This document shows, one piece after another, positions 1-7,705 of a stretch of DNA of 64,000 nt (position 1 is the stretch's first letter; every line of letters starts with the position of its first letter). This DNA comes from Streptomyces aidingensis (GTDB lineage: Bacteria; Actinomycetota; Actinomycetes; Streptomycetales; Streptomycetaceae), in NCBI RefSeq assembly GCF_900112355.1, contig NZ_FOLM01000002.1:124001-188000 (forward strand), in the 5' to 3' direction. Position numbers and translations under genes: made by a program. The notes under the pieces were generated by a model that did not search any database, was not told the DNA's origin, and saw nothing but the letters and a program-made list of their open reading frames with translations.

Positions 1-620
1 GCGAGGGGGTCACCCACACCGAGGCGTACTCCTACGAGGAACTGTTCGGGCAGCTCGCCGACCCGCCGGCCAATCTGAAGCTGCTGTACGGCGAGATGGG
101 CGGGGTACTGGACCGCACCGACCTGCTGGTCACGGTCAGCTCCACGGCCGCCATGGAGGCCATCCACCGGTCCATCCCCACCGGCATCCTCACCGACTTC
201 GGCATCCGCGAGGCGCACGGCAACCACTTCTTCGTCTCCTCCGGCCTGCTCACCTCCTGGCAGGAGCTGGACGAGGGCAGGCTGCCGACGGTGGCCCCGG
301 GCTGGGCCGAGCAGCACGGGCTCACCGGCCAGGACCCCTACCGGGAGGCCCGGGACCGGTACGCGGCGCTGCGCGGCTGCGCACTGCCGCCGCTGCGCCC
401 CTGGTACACGCCGGAGCGGCACGGCGACTACCTCGGGAACGTGGTGCCGCGGCGCGGCATCGGGCTGGACGGGCTGCCGCTGGCGGCCGGGGACCCGGCG
501 GGGGGCCGGCCGGGCGGGCGGCGGTGGCCGGGGCGGCTGCTGCGGCGCGGCGCGGGCCGGGTCTACCGGCTGGCGCGCCGCAGGCTGGGGCCGGCCCTGC
601 GGCGGCTGGCCGAGGACTGA
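1..620 (+). CDS. C-terminal part of a DUF6716-like putative glycosyltransferase (5' end outside window)
   Basis: The reading frame is open from the left edge and stops at 618-620, so only the last 206 residues are visible. The segment LLVTVSSTAAMEAIHRSIPT, followed by GILTDFGIREAHGNHFF, has the look of a nucleotide-sugar or polysaccharide-synthesis glycosyltransferase in which a Ser/Thr-rich loop precedes a sugar-donor helix. I associate it from memory with the Streptomyces DUF6716 family. The last 60 residues are Arg/Gly/Pro rich and probably a disordered tail. The next gene begins 242 bases downstream on the same strand and is unlikely to be co-transcribed, because a palindrome and a promoter-like hexamer lie between. 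Function beyond glycosyltransferase is not established. Confidence 0.7.
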   Translation, partial: EGVTHTEAYSYEELFGQLADPPANLKLLYGEMGGVLDRTDLLVTVSSTAAMEAIHRSIPTGILTDFGIREAHGNHFFVSSGLLTSWQELDEGRLPTVAPGWAEQHGLTGQDPYREARDRYAALRGCALPPLRPWYTPERHGDYLGNVVPRRGIGLDGLPLAAGDPAGGRPGGRRWPGRLLRRGAGRVYRLARRRLGPALRRLAED

Positions 621-673
621 GCGGCGCGGGCCCGGGTACCGCGGCGGCGCGGGTGCCGGGCCGGGCCGGGCCG

Positions 674-706
674 GGTGACAAAAACCCGGGCCCGTTCGTT
701 GTCACC
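674..706. promoter_or_regulatory. 8-bp inverted repeat, possible operator upstream of the lipoprotein-mazG operon
   Basis: GGTGACAA at 674-681 and TTGTCACC at 699-706 are perfect reverse complements with a 17-base spacer. The pair sits in the non-coding gap after the glycosyltransferase gene and about 105 bases before the TAAGAT hexamer at 811. It could be a binding site for a dimeric regulator. The spacer is itself partly self-complementary (CCCGGGCCCG), so it could alternatively form a small hairpin. The regulator is unknown. Confidence 0.35.
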
Positions 707-810
707 ATGGCGGTCCCGGTTTCCCCCGCCGGGGCCGCCACCCGTACCGTTGGCACAGCCGCCTCGAACGAATGACCACGAAGCAGTGGTCACCGGCCGC
801 GCCCGCTGCC

Positions 811-816
811 TAAGAT
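811..816 (+). promoter_or_regulatory. -10-like hexamer TAAGAT for the lipoprotein-mazG operon
   Basis: TAAGAT is close to the Streptomyces housekeeping -10 consensus TAgnnT and lies 47 bases before the GTG start at 863. A weak -35 (TGGTCA, 786-791) is 19 bases upstream. Position and composition are the only evidence. Confidence 0.4.
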
Positions 817-862
817 CGCGGCGAGCCGCCCATGCCCACGCCCACCCCGCCGGAGGGTCCCA

Positions 863-1501
863 GTGAAGCGCCGCACGTCCGCCCTCTCCCTGTCCGCCGC
901 AGCCGCCGTGCTGCTGACGGCACCGATGCTGACCGGCTGCTCCACGGACAGCCACCCGGGCGCCGCCGCCGTGGTCGGGGACGAGGTCATCTCCATCGCC
1001 GAGGTGCAGGACTACGTCCAGGAGGTGCGGGACGGCCAGCTCGCGCAGCCGGACGCCGAGCAGTCGCTGGCCGAGTCCAGCTCGCTGACCCGGAGCATCG
1101 TGCACCAGCAGGTGTTCAACGCCCTGGTGAAGGCCGCCGCCGAGGACGCCGGGATCGAGGTCACCACCCGGGAGGTGCAGGACCAGCGGGCGCTGACCGA
1201 GGAGCAGCTCGGCGGCCCGGAGGCGCTCGACGAGGCGGCGATCGCCGAGTTCATCGCGCCCAGCAAGGTGGACGACACCTTCCGCAGCGCCCTCTACCAG
1301 GACAAGCTGTGGCGCCACTACGGCAACGACGACGCACGGATCACGGCCGCGCTCAAGGAGGCCGCGACCGAGGTCGGCGTCACGCTCAATCCCCGCTACG
1401 GGGACTGGGACGAGGAGCAGTTCGCCATCACCGAGCCGGACACCCCGTGGCTGAACACGCTGGCGGAGGAGCCGGGCGTCCCGGAGGCCCTCCCCGAGTG
1501 A
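863..1501 (+). CDS. SurA-N domain lipoprotein (periplasmic-side chaperone-like)
   Basis: This is a 212-residue lipoprotein. After a KRR n-region and a hydrophobic stretch, the lipobox LTGC places the lipidated Cys at residue 26, so the mature protein is anchored on the outer face of the membrane. Residues 34-150 (VVGDEVISIAEVQDYV...) resemble the SurA N-terminal chaperone domain, but there is no parvulin PPIase domain after it. A role in folding or escorting secreted proteins is inferred from the family. The GTG start at 863 follows GGAGGG at 851-856. The stop overlaps the GTG of mazG (GTGA at 1498-1501), so the two are translationally coupled, an arrangement I recall from other Streptomyces. 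Confidence 0.85.
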   Translation: MKRRTSALSLSAAAAVLLTAPMLTGCSTDSHPGAAAVVGDEVISIAEVQDYVQEVRDGQLAQPDAEQSLAESSSLTRSIVHQQVFNALVKAAAEDAGIEVTTREVQDQRALTEEQLGGPEALDEAAIAEFIAPSKVDDTFRSALYQDKLWRHYGNDDARITAALKEAATEVGVTLNPRYGDWDEEQFAITEPDTPWLNTLAEEPGVPEALPE

Positions 1502-2493
1502 GCGCCCCCGCCCCGCCCCGGCCCGCGCCGGCCGCCGGCCGGATCGTTCTGCTGACCACCAGCCACCGGGTGGCGCCCGGACTGCTGTCCTGGGCCGCCT
1601 GGCAGGAGCTGCGCGGCGCGGACCGGGTGCTGTGCCGGGACGCCGGGCATCCGCAGCTTCCCTTTCTGGCGCAGGCCGGGGTGGCGGTGGAGCTCACCGC
1701 GCCCGGGGAGCTGCCCGCCGCCCGCGAACTGGCCGGATACTGCGCGGACGGCCGCACGGTGGTGGTGCTGGCGGCCGGCGAGGGCGAGTCCCGGCTGACC
1801 GACGGGCTGGCGGCGCTGGCGGGTTCCGGGCGGCAGGCGGCGGTGCCCGAGCTGGAGCTGCTGCCCGGCTCCTGGGATCTGCCCGGCGCCCGGCTGCTGG
1901 ATCTGGTGCAGGTGATGGACCGCATCCGCGCCGAGTGTCCCTGGTCTTCCCGCCGCACCCACGCCGACCTGGCCAAATACGGGCTGGAGGAGGCGTATGA
2001 GCTGGTCGAGGCGATCGAGACGGGCAATCGCGCGGAGCTGCGCGAGGAACTGGGCGATGTGCTGCTCCAGGTGATCTTCCACGCCCGCATCGCCGAGGAG
2101 GACGGCGACGAACCGTTCTCCGTCGACGATGTCGCGGCCACCATCGTGGCCAAGCTGATCCATCGCCATCCGCATGTGTTCGGCGACGCCGAGGCCGAGA
2201 CCCCGCAGGACGTCAAGGAGCACTGGCTGCGCACCAAGGCGGCGGAGAAGCGCCGCGCCTCGGTGACGGACGGGGTGCCGCTGGACCAGCCCGCGCTGGC
2301 GCTGGCCGCCAAGCTGGTGAGCCGGGCGCGCGGCGCCGGGCTGCCGGTGGAGCTTCCCGCGGGCGAGGGCATCGGCTACCGGCTGCTGGCGCTGGCCGCC
2401 GAGGCCGAGGCGGCCGGCGTCGACCCGGAGACCGCGCTGCGCGCCGCCACCCGCGCCTACCGCGACGCCATCCGCCGCACCGAAACCGCCTGA
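1498..2493 (+). CDS. mazG: MazG-family nucleoside triphosphate pyrophosphohydrolase
   Basis: The 331-residue protein hydrolyses (d)NTPs to NMP and PPi, a house-cleaning role for damaged nucleotides and alarmone control in the family. The MazG core begins at about residue 136 (LVQVMDRIRAECPW). The metal-binding EExxE helix is E164/E165/E168 (LEEAYELVEAI), followed by ExxD at E184/D187 (EELGDVLLQ). Then comes the conserved IHRHPHVFGD. The first ~125 residues (RIVLLTTSHRVAPGLLSW...) look like a shortened tetrapyrrole-methylase-like domain, as in YabN-type MazG fusions, but too short to be an active methyltransferase. The GTG start overlaps the preceding stop. The start further upstream in the same frame would run through the whole lipoprotein gene and is rejected. 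Confidence 0.92.
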   Translation: MSAPAPPRPAPAAGRIVLLTTSHRVAPGLLSWAAWQELRGADRVLCRDAGHPQLPFLAQAGVAVELTAPGELPAARELAGYCADGRTVVVLAAGEGESRLTDGLAALAGSGRQAAVPELELLPGSWDLPGARLLDLVQVMDRIRAECPWSSRRTHADLAKYGLEEAYELVEAIETGNRAELREELGDVLLQVIFHARIAEEDGDEPFSVDDVAATIVAKLIHRHPHVFGDAEAETPQDVKEHWLRTKAAEKRRASVTDGVPLDQPALALAAKLVSRARGAGLPVELPAGEGIGYRLLALAAEAEAAGVDPETALRAATRAYRDAIRRTETA

Positions 2494-2521
2494 GCCGCCG
2501 CGCCGCGCCCGCCGGCACCGC

Positions 2522-3628
2522 TCACCGGGCCTCGGCCGGTCCGCCGGCCGCTCCGTCGCGGGCGTCCCCGGGCGGGCCCGGCGGCGGGCCGAGGCGGTGC
2601 GGGCGGGCGCCGGTGAGCAGGACGGTCAGCGCGGAGCGGACATCCGGGCCGAGAAACCAGTCCCCGCTGTGGTCCAGGCAGTACACCCGGCCCTCCCGGT
2701 CCACGGCCAGCAGCGCCCCGTCGCAGCCCGCCTCGTCCCCGTCACCGTCCCCGGCACGGGCCCCGGCACCGGCCCCGTCCGCCGGCAGTCCGGTCGCGCC
2801 CAGCGGGCTCAGCACGGTGCCCAGCGCCCGCCCCAGATCGCCCAGGGTGCGCGGCCAGTGCCGGCCCAGCATCGGGTCCAGCACCACCGGCACCGGCACA
2901 TGCACCGCGCCCGGCCCGGTGGGCAGCAGCCGCAGCCCGCCGTACTCGGCCCAGGCCGCCCGCGCGGCCGGTGTCACGGTGTGCCGGTGGCCCAGCGGCG
3001 AGCGGTGTGCGGCCAGTTCGCGGCTCCACCGCTCGGCCTCCACCGCCGCCCGGTCCGGCCGCTCCGGCCACCGGCCGGCCCCGGCCGGCGCGGCCGGTGC
3101 CGCCGCACCGCCGCCGGCGGTCCCCCGGGCCCCGCCGGTGGGCAGCCGCAGCGCCGTGGTCGCCTCCGAGGACGGCGCCACGCTGCGCAGCCCGAAGTGC
3201 GCGAGCAGGGTGGTGCACACATGGCAGTGCCGGGCGTACGCGCCGTGCCGCGGATCGCCCTCCTCCCGGATGTGCCGGGTGGTGATCCGGGCCCGCCGCA
3301 GCGCGGCCCGCGCCTCCTGCACGGTGCGCGCGCCCGCTTCCGTGATCCGCCGGGAGATCAGCACCGTCTCCGGGCAGCGGCCGGCATGGCGCTCCGAGCG
3401 GTCGCTGCCCAGCGACTCCAGCACCGCCCGGACCAGCGGATGCGGCTGTGGCGCGGGGCCGGATCGGTGGGCCGTGGCGGTCAGTGTCCCGGCCCCCGGC
3501 TGGGACAGTGCCGCGGCCAGGGTCGGCAGAATGCCGTCCCGGCGGCGGCGCAGCACCGGCGTGGCCGGACGCGCCCAGCCCAGCCGGGGATCATGCTTCG
3601 GCCGGCTGTCGTCGGAAATGGCATACAT
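2522..3628 (-). CDS. YwqJ-type deaminase domain fused to a SUKH-3-like domain
   Basis: 368 residues. Residues about 60-150 read as a YwqJ-type nucleic-acid/nucleotide deaminase. GRCPE gives the zinc ligand C85 and catalytic E87, and HCHVC gives the second zinc pair C135/C138, so the metal site is intact. Residues about 205-345 (RWSRELAAHRSPLGHRHTVT..., later LLAVDREGRVYCLDHSGDWF) resemble the SUKH-3 immunity fold. The two parts are joined by a Gly/Ala/Pro-rich linker. There is no signal peptide or secretion domain. The ATG at 3628 is preceded by GGGGGAGGAACC. The gene is divergent from the SUKH gene at 3756, sharing a 127-base promoter region. Deaminase substrate is unknown. Family assignments come from motif recognition only. 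Confidence 0.75.
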   Translation of the reverse strand: MYAISDDSRPKHDPRLGWARPATPVLRRRRDGILPTLAAALSQPGAGTLTATAHRSGPAPQPHPLVRAVLESLGSDRSERHAGRCPETVLISRRITEAGARTVQEARAALRRARITTRHIREEGDPRHGAYARHCHVCTTLLAHFGLRSVAPSSEATTALRLPTGGARGTAGGGAAAPAAPAGAGRWPERPDRAAVEAERWSRELAAHRSPLGHRHTVTPAARAAWAEYGGLRLLPTGPGAVHVPVPVVLDPMLGRHWPRTLGDLGRALGTVLSPLGATGLPADGAGAGARAGDGDGDEAGCDGALLAVDREGRVYCLDHSGDWFLGPDVRSALTVLLTGARPHRLGPPPGPPGDARDGAAGGPAEAR

Positions 3629-3710
3629 CGCGGTGGTTCCTCCCCCGTACGGTCCGCGAGCCCGCCCCCGGTCAGCATTCCACAAGCTGTCGGTGGAAAC
3701 CGGGACCCCA

Positions 3711-3716
3711 TAGGCT
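3711..3716 (+). promoter_or_regulatory. -10-like hexamer TAGGCT upstream of the SUKH gene
   Basis: TAGGCT lies 39 bases before the ATG at 3756, with CTGTCG (3687-3692) at an 18-base spacing as a weak -35. It sits inside the divergent region shared with the deaminase/SUKH-3 gene on the other strand. Confidence 0.35.
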
Positions 3717-3755
3717 GTGCGCAACCAGCAAGCATCAGCAGGGGGCCAGACAGCC

Positions 3756-4733
3756 ATGACGACAGGTCGGCTCGGGCAGCGGCACACCGCGCCACCCAAC
3801 CGGGCCTACGCCGGGCAGGTCGTGCAGTTTCCAGACCCGGTGCGCGCCGCCCGCTACCCGGGCGGGGTCCGGGTGGACGCGGACGGCTACCCGGACTTCG
3901 GCCCGTACGCCCGCGCCGCGGCCGAGATCGCCGAGCCGCCCGAGGGCTTCGGCGTGGACGAGCTCCGGCTGACCGACTACGTCTCGGCCAATGCCGCGCT
4001 GCACGCCTCCGGCCACGAACTGTGGGCCAGCCTGCCCCCGGTCGCCACCCCGCACGGCTGGACCTGGCACCACGTGCCGGACAGCCGCCGCCTGGAGCTG
4101 GTCCCGGTCGAGGTCAAGGCGCTGCTGCGGCACCACGGCGGGGTCGCCACCGCCGCCGTGGACCACGACAAGCGCGGCACCCGCCCGCTGGCCGAGACCA
4201 GGCCCGTGCACTTCCCGGTGCCGCACTCCGGCGCGGTGCGCGAGGAGCGGCTGGCCGCCGCCGAGGAGAAGCTGGGCTACCGGCTGCCCGAGTCCTACCG
4301 GTCCTTCCTCAAGGCGGCGGGCGGTTCGGCGCCCAAGGGCGTGGCCCTCGACGCCGAGCTGGGCCTGCTGATCGACCAGCCCTTCTTCACGCTGCGCGAG
4401 GAAGCCGCGGTCAACGATCTCGTGTACATCAACAAGTGCCTGCGGGACCATCTCACCAAGGACTACCTGGGCATCGCCTTCGTCCAGGGCGGGCTGCTGG
4501 CGCTGAAGGTGAAGGGCCCGGAGGCCGGCGCGGTCCGGCTGTGCGCCTTCGACGACTTCCGGGACCGTGACGGGCTTCCGGTCGAGGAGCGCGTCAACAC
4601 CCTGCTGCTGCCCTGCGGAGCGGATTTCGACGAGTTCCTGCTGCGGCTGGCGGGCAATCCGCCGGAGCTGGAGACGGTGGCCAGGCTGATGGTGGACGGC
4701 GGTTTCGCCCACGCCGTCCCGGTGGGGAGGTGA
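3756..4733 (+). CDS. SMI1/KNR4 (SUKH-1) family protein
   Basis: 325 residues. The C-terminal half contains the SMI1/KNR4 signature: EERLAAAEEKLGYRLPESYR followed by SFLKAAGGS, then LGIAFVQGGLLALKVKG and a terminal FDEFLLRLAGNPPE. SUKH proteins in polymorphic toxin systems bind and neutralise nucleic-acid-targeting toxins; others serve as general interaction modules. The N-terminal 140 residues (RAYAGQVVQFPDPVRAARYPGG...) have no domain I recognise. The ATG at 3756 is chosen because the upstream in-frame codon lies within the promoter. It is followed 8 bases later by the next gene, with a good ribosome-binding site between (GAGGTGAGGGG), so the two form an operon. No signal peptide or membrane segment is visible. 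Confidence 0.85.
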   Translation: MTTGRLGQRHTAPPNRAYAGQVVQFPDPVRAARYPGGVRVDADGYPDFGPYARAAAEIAEPPEGFGVDELRLTDYVSANAALHASGHELWASLPPVATPHGWTWHHVPDSRRLELVPVEVKALLRHHGGVATAAVDHDKRGTRPLAETRPVHFPVPHSGAVREERLAAAEEKLGYRLPESYRSFLKAAGGSAPKGVALDAELGLLIDQPFFTLREEAAVNDLVYINKCLRDHLTKDYLGIAFVQGGLLALKVKGPEAGAVRLCAFDDFRDRDGLPVEERVNTLLLPCGADFDEFLLRLAGNPPELETVARLMVDGGFAHAVPVGR

Positions 4734-4741
4734 GGGGCCCG

Positions 4742-7009
4742 ATGGTGACGTTCGCACAGGCCCAGGAGCGCGCCGAGCGCTGGGTGAACGGCCCGGCGTC
4801 CGCGACGGCGCCGCGCGAGGTGCGCATCCGCGAATTCGATCTGGGCTTCGTCGCCTGGGCGGAGGACCGGGAGGGCAACCCGGCCAGCGGCGGCCGGCTG
4901 GTGATCGCCCGGGACAGCGGGGAGACCACGCTCTGGCCGGCGCTGCCGGTGAACGAGGTCATCCAGGCGTACCAGGCGGAGTACGGGACGCCGCCGGGCG
5001 GCGCGCCGGCCGCCCCGGAGCCCCCGCAGCGGGTGGATCTGGAGGCGACCTCCTTCCTGCTGACCCCGCCGGAGTGGCTTCAGGAGGCCGCGGACCGGGC
5101 CGGTGTCCCGGATCACCGCGCGCCGGCCGCGGACCGCGGCGGCGCCGCCGACGGCGGGGCCCCCGCGCCCGCGGCCGGGCCGCCCGAGCCGGCGCCCGCC
5201 GCGCCCGCCGCCGGCTCCCCGTGGGGCGGTTTCACCGACACCTCCGGCAGCGCCTCGGACGATGCCTCGGTGGCCCCGCCGATGACGGTGATCTCCCCGC
5301 CCGTACCGGAGCGGGACGAACCCTCCGCCGGCGGCGCCGCCGACCCGGAGGCCCGCACGGCCGTGCTGCCGCAGGGCAGTTCGCTGCCGAAGACCCAGCT
5401 CGCCCCCTCGGTCGGGCCGCAGCCGCCCGGCCGGCCGCCGGGCGCGGGGGCCGAACCCGGCATCCCGCCGCCCGGCGCCCCGGGTGCCCGGCCGCCCGCC
5501 CCGTCCTCCGGCGGGGCGGCCGACCTGGCCGACGCCGACACCGCCAAGGCCGCCCCGCCGCCGCGCGGAAGCGGCCCGGTGCCGCCCCCGCCGCCGCCCG
5601 CGCCCGGCACACCCGCGGCGGGCACCGGCGGCGGGGGGACGGGGAGCCCTCCCGCGGCCGACGACCACGGCAGCGGATACATCCCGACCCGGATGGTCCC
5701 CGCCGACGAGATCCAGGCCCAGGTGCTCGGCCGGCGGCCCGGCGGGGCCGGCCCGGCCACGCCGCCGCCGCCCGGCCCGCCGAACCCCTCGCAGGGCGGC
5801 GGGGTGCACCAGGCGGCCACCGTGCTGGCCTCCTCCGGCTCCGGCATCGGCCCGGTGGCGCCCACCCCGCCGGGCGCCCCCGGCGCCCCCGGCGCTCCGG
5901 GTGTTCCCGGCGCCCCCGGCGGGGCGCACACCCCGCCTCCCCCGCCCGCCCCCGGGCCCGGCGGCCATGGCGGCGGCTACGGCTACCCCGGCGGCCCGGG
6001 CGGCTACGGCTATCCGCAGGCGCAGCCCGCCGTGCCGATGGTCGGCTCCGGCTACATGGCGGTGCTGCGCTACCGCGGCCCGGACGGCTCGGAGCAGCGG
6101 CTGATCCGCCGCTCCGCCCCCGGTCTGCCGCACCCCGAGTGGCAGCTCTACCACGAGCTCAACGCGATGGGGGTGCCGCCGCAGCAGGTCATCGAGCTGT
6201 ACACCGAGCTCCAGTGCTGCGAGCTGCCCGGCGGCTACTGCGCCCGGCTGGTGCGCGAGACCTGGCCGCAGGCGCGCACCACCCACACCGCCCCGTACGG
6301 CACCGACTACGGCTCCCGCCAGGCGGGGGTGCGGCATCTGGTGGAGCACGCCGACGAGCTGGAGCAGTACGCGGACGGCCCGCCGCGCGCCGCCCCGGTG
6401 CGGGCGCCGCTGCCGCAGCAGCCGTCCGCCCCGGCGGTCGGCCTGGACGTGATCGGGCAGGAGCTGGCCGCCGCGTTCGGCCCGCAGGGCGTGTTCCGCT
6501 ACGACCAGCAGTCGGTCTCCCGGCAGGGAGTTCCGGACATCGTGGCGCAGACCCTGGTGTGGTCCGGGGTGCCGCTGATGCTGCCGCCGTTCTTCTGGGC
6601 GCAGGCGCAGCCGGGCCGGCCGATACCGACGCTGGCCGAGCTGGCCGCCGAGCGGCACATCATGCCGGCCGCGGACGCCGGCTCGTATCTGGTGCTGGGC
6701 AACGACTTCGGCCGGCAGTTGTGCGTGCAGTACGGCACGGCCTATGTGGTGGCCGTGCCGCTGGAGGGCGGTCCGGGCGGACAGCCGGCGGTGCCGCAGT
6801 TCGTCAACGCCTCGGTGCCGCAGTTCGCGCGCTCCATGGCGCTGCTGGGGCGCATGTGGCCGCTGCGCTACGGGCTCAACCCGGAGCAGGCGGGCCGGTG
6901 GACCACGGACTTCCAGAACCAGCTCGGCTCGCTGGACGCGCAGGCCGTCGCCGACCCCGAGTCCTGGTGGTCCGTCCTTCTCGAACAGATGTGGGACGGG
7001 CTGCTCTGA
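4742..7009 (+). CDS. YrhB-like + XOO_2897-type deaminase + SUKH-4-like multidomain protein
   Basis: 755 residues in four parts. Residues 1-85 (VTFAQAQERAERWVNG...) resemble YrhB. Residues about 90-430 are a Pro/Gly/Ala-rich disordered linker. Residues about 435-530 read as a toxin-type deaminase: HPEW supplies the HxE pair at H464/E466, and ELQCCELPGGYC supplies the cysteine pair, C493/C500 by alignment to the usual ELQPC-x-LPGGYC form. A Cys (C492) replaces the usual Pro. TDYGSRQAGVRHLVEHADEL follows. Residues about 545-755, ending PESWWSVLLEQMWDGLL, resemble the SUKH-4 domain. There is no export signal. ATG 4742 is preceded by GAGGTGAGGGG. Joining a potentially toxic deaminase to its presumed immunity domain on one chain suggests an auto-inhibited or exapted enzyme. 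That is inference. Confidence 0.75.
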   Translation: MVTFAQAQERAERWVNGPASATAPREVRIREFDLGFVAWAEDREGNPASGGRLVIARDSGETTLWPALPVNEVIQAYQAEYGTPPGGAPAAPEPPQRVDLEATSFLLTPPEWLQEAADRAGVPDHRAPAADRGGAADGGAPAPAAGPPEPAPAAPAAGSPWGGFTDTSGSASDDASVAPPMTVISPPVPERDEPSAGGAADPEARTAVLPQGSSLPKTQLAPSVGPQPPGRPPGAGAEPGIPPPGAPGARPPAPSSGGAADLADADTAKAAPPPRGSGPVPPPPPPAPGTPAAGTGGGGTGSPPAADDHGSGYIPTRMVPADEIQAQVLGRRPGGAGPATPPPPGPPNPSQGGGVHQAATVLASSGSGIGPVAPTPPGAPGAPGAPGVPGAPGGAHTPPPPPAPGPGGHGGGYGYPGGPGGYGYPQAQPAVPMVGSGYMAVLRYRGPDGSEQRLIRRSAPGLPHPEWQLYHELNAMGVPPQQVIELYTELQCCELPGGYCARLVRETWPQARTTHTAPYGTDYGSRQAGVRHLVEHADELEQYADGPPRAAPVRAPLPQQPSAPAVGLDVIGQELAAAFGPQGVFRYDQQSVSRQGVPDIVAQTLVWSGVPLMLPPFFWAQAQPGRPIPTLAELAAERHIMPAADAGSYLVLGNDFGRQLCVQYGTAYVVAVPLEGGPGGQPAVPQFVNASVPQFARSMALLGRMWPLRYGLNPEQAGRWTTDFQNQLGSLDAQAVADPESWWSVLLEQMWDGLL

Positions 7010-7014
7010 GCCGT

Positions 7015-7045
7015 CGCCGCGGCCCCGTCCCCCGGGGCCGCGGCG
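7015..7045. terminator. Hairpin terminator between the SUKH-4 and YciI genes
   Basis: A perfect 12-bp stem (7015-7026 / 7034-7045) with a 7-base loop lies 6 bases after the stop at 7009 and just before the end of the convergent YciI-like gene. It can serve both strands. Confidence 0.7.
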
Positions 7046-7054
7046 TCCGGCCGG

Positions 7055-7444
7055 TCAGGCCTCGGGGGCCTGGCCGACCGGGCGGATCTCGACGGGCTGC
7101 CGGGTCGGCCTGCCGCCCGGTCCGGGGCAGGTGGAGATGCGCAGCGCGATCTCCACGGCCCGCTCCTTGCCGGCCACATCGACCAGCCAGTAGCCCACCA
7201 GCACCTCCTTGCTCTCCGGGTACGGGCCGTCGGTCACCACCGGGCCGTCGTTCTCGCCGCCGAAGGCGCAGGCGAGGGTGATCTCATCGGTCAGGCCCTG
7301 GCCGTCCACCCACTCGCCCGAGTCCGTGAGGTCCTTGTCCAGGGCGTGCATGAAGTCGACCATGGCCCGGATGTCCTCCTTGTCCCACGTGGCGACCTCG
7401 CCGAAGGCCGACACCGGGGCGTTCATCAGCAGCATGTACTTCAT
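7055..7444 (-). CDS. YciI-like (YCII/DGPF domain) protein
   Basis: 129 residues. The start MKYMLLMNAPVSAFG and the segment VVTDGPYPESKEVLVGYWLVDV are diagnostic of the YCII/DGPF dimeric alpha/beta family. The family often sits beside ECF sigma factors, but none is next to this copy. Biochemical roles are poorly known apart from chlorocatechol-type isomerases in one branch. The ATG at 7444 has an upstream AGGAGCC on the minus strand (complement of GGCTCCTT at 7446-7453). It is divergent from the coiled-coil gene across a 261-base region. The cytoplasmic location is inferred from the lack of a signal sequence. Confidence 0.9.
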   Translation of the reverse strand: MKYMLLMNAPVSAFGEVATWDKEDIRAMVDFMHALDKDLTDSGEWVDGQGLTDEITLACAFGGENDGPVVTDGPYPESKEVLVGYWLVDVAGKERAVEIALRISTCPGPGGRPTRQPVEIRPVGQAPEA

Positions 7445-7705
7445 CGCTTTGGCTCCTTGGCAGTGGTGGCGCTACCGTTCCGAGCGCCTTGCACGGGAGA
7501 CGTCGGAGCCGGCCGCCCGGCTTCGACATCCGGCCACGGGTTCCCGGATATTCTTCCCGCGCCCCTTCCCGCCCCGGCGGGAGAGGATCTTGGCCGGAAA
7601 TGTGGTGGCGCGCGGCGGATCTCCGGCCGAGGTACATACCGGGCGGAAGCGTCCTGCATGCTGGAAGCGGTTCACCCGCCTCCGGTCCGCCGAAGGAGCC
7701 CCGCG

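Noticed and set aside
5100..7280. Arg-rich shadow frames within the SUKH-4 fusion gene
   Set aside because: They arise from the Pro/Gly/Ala-rich linker read in other frames and lack any domain.
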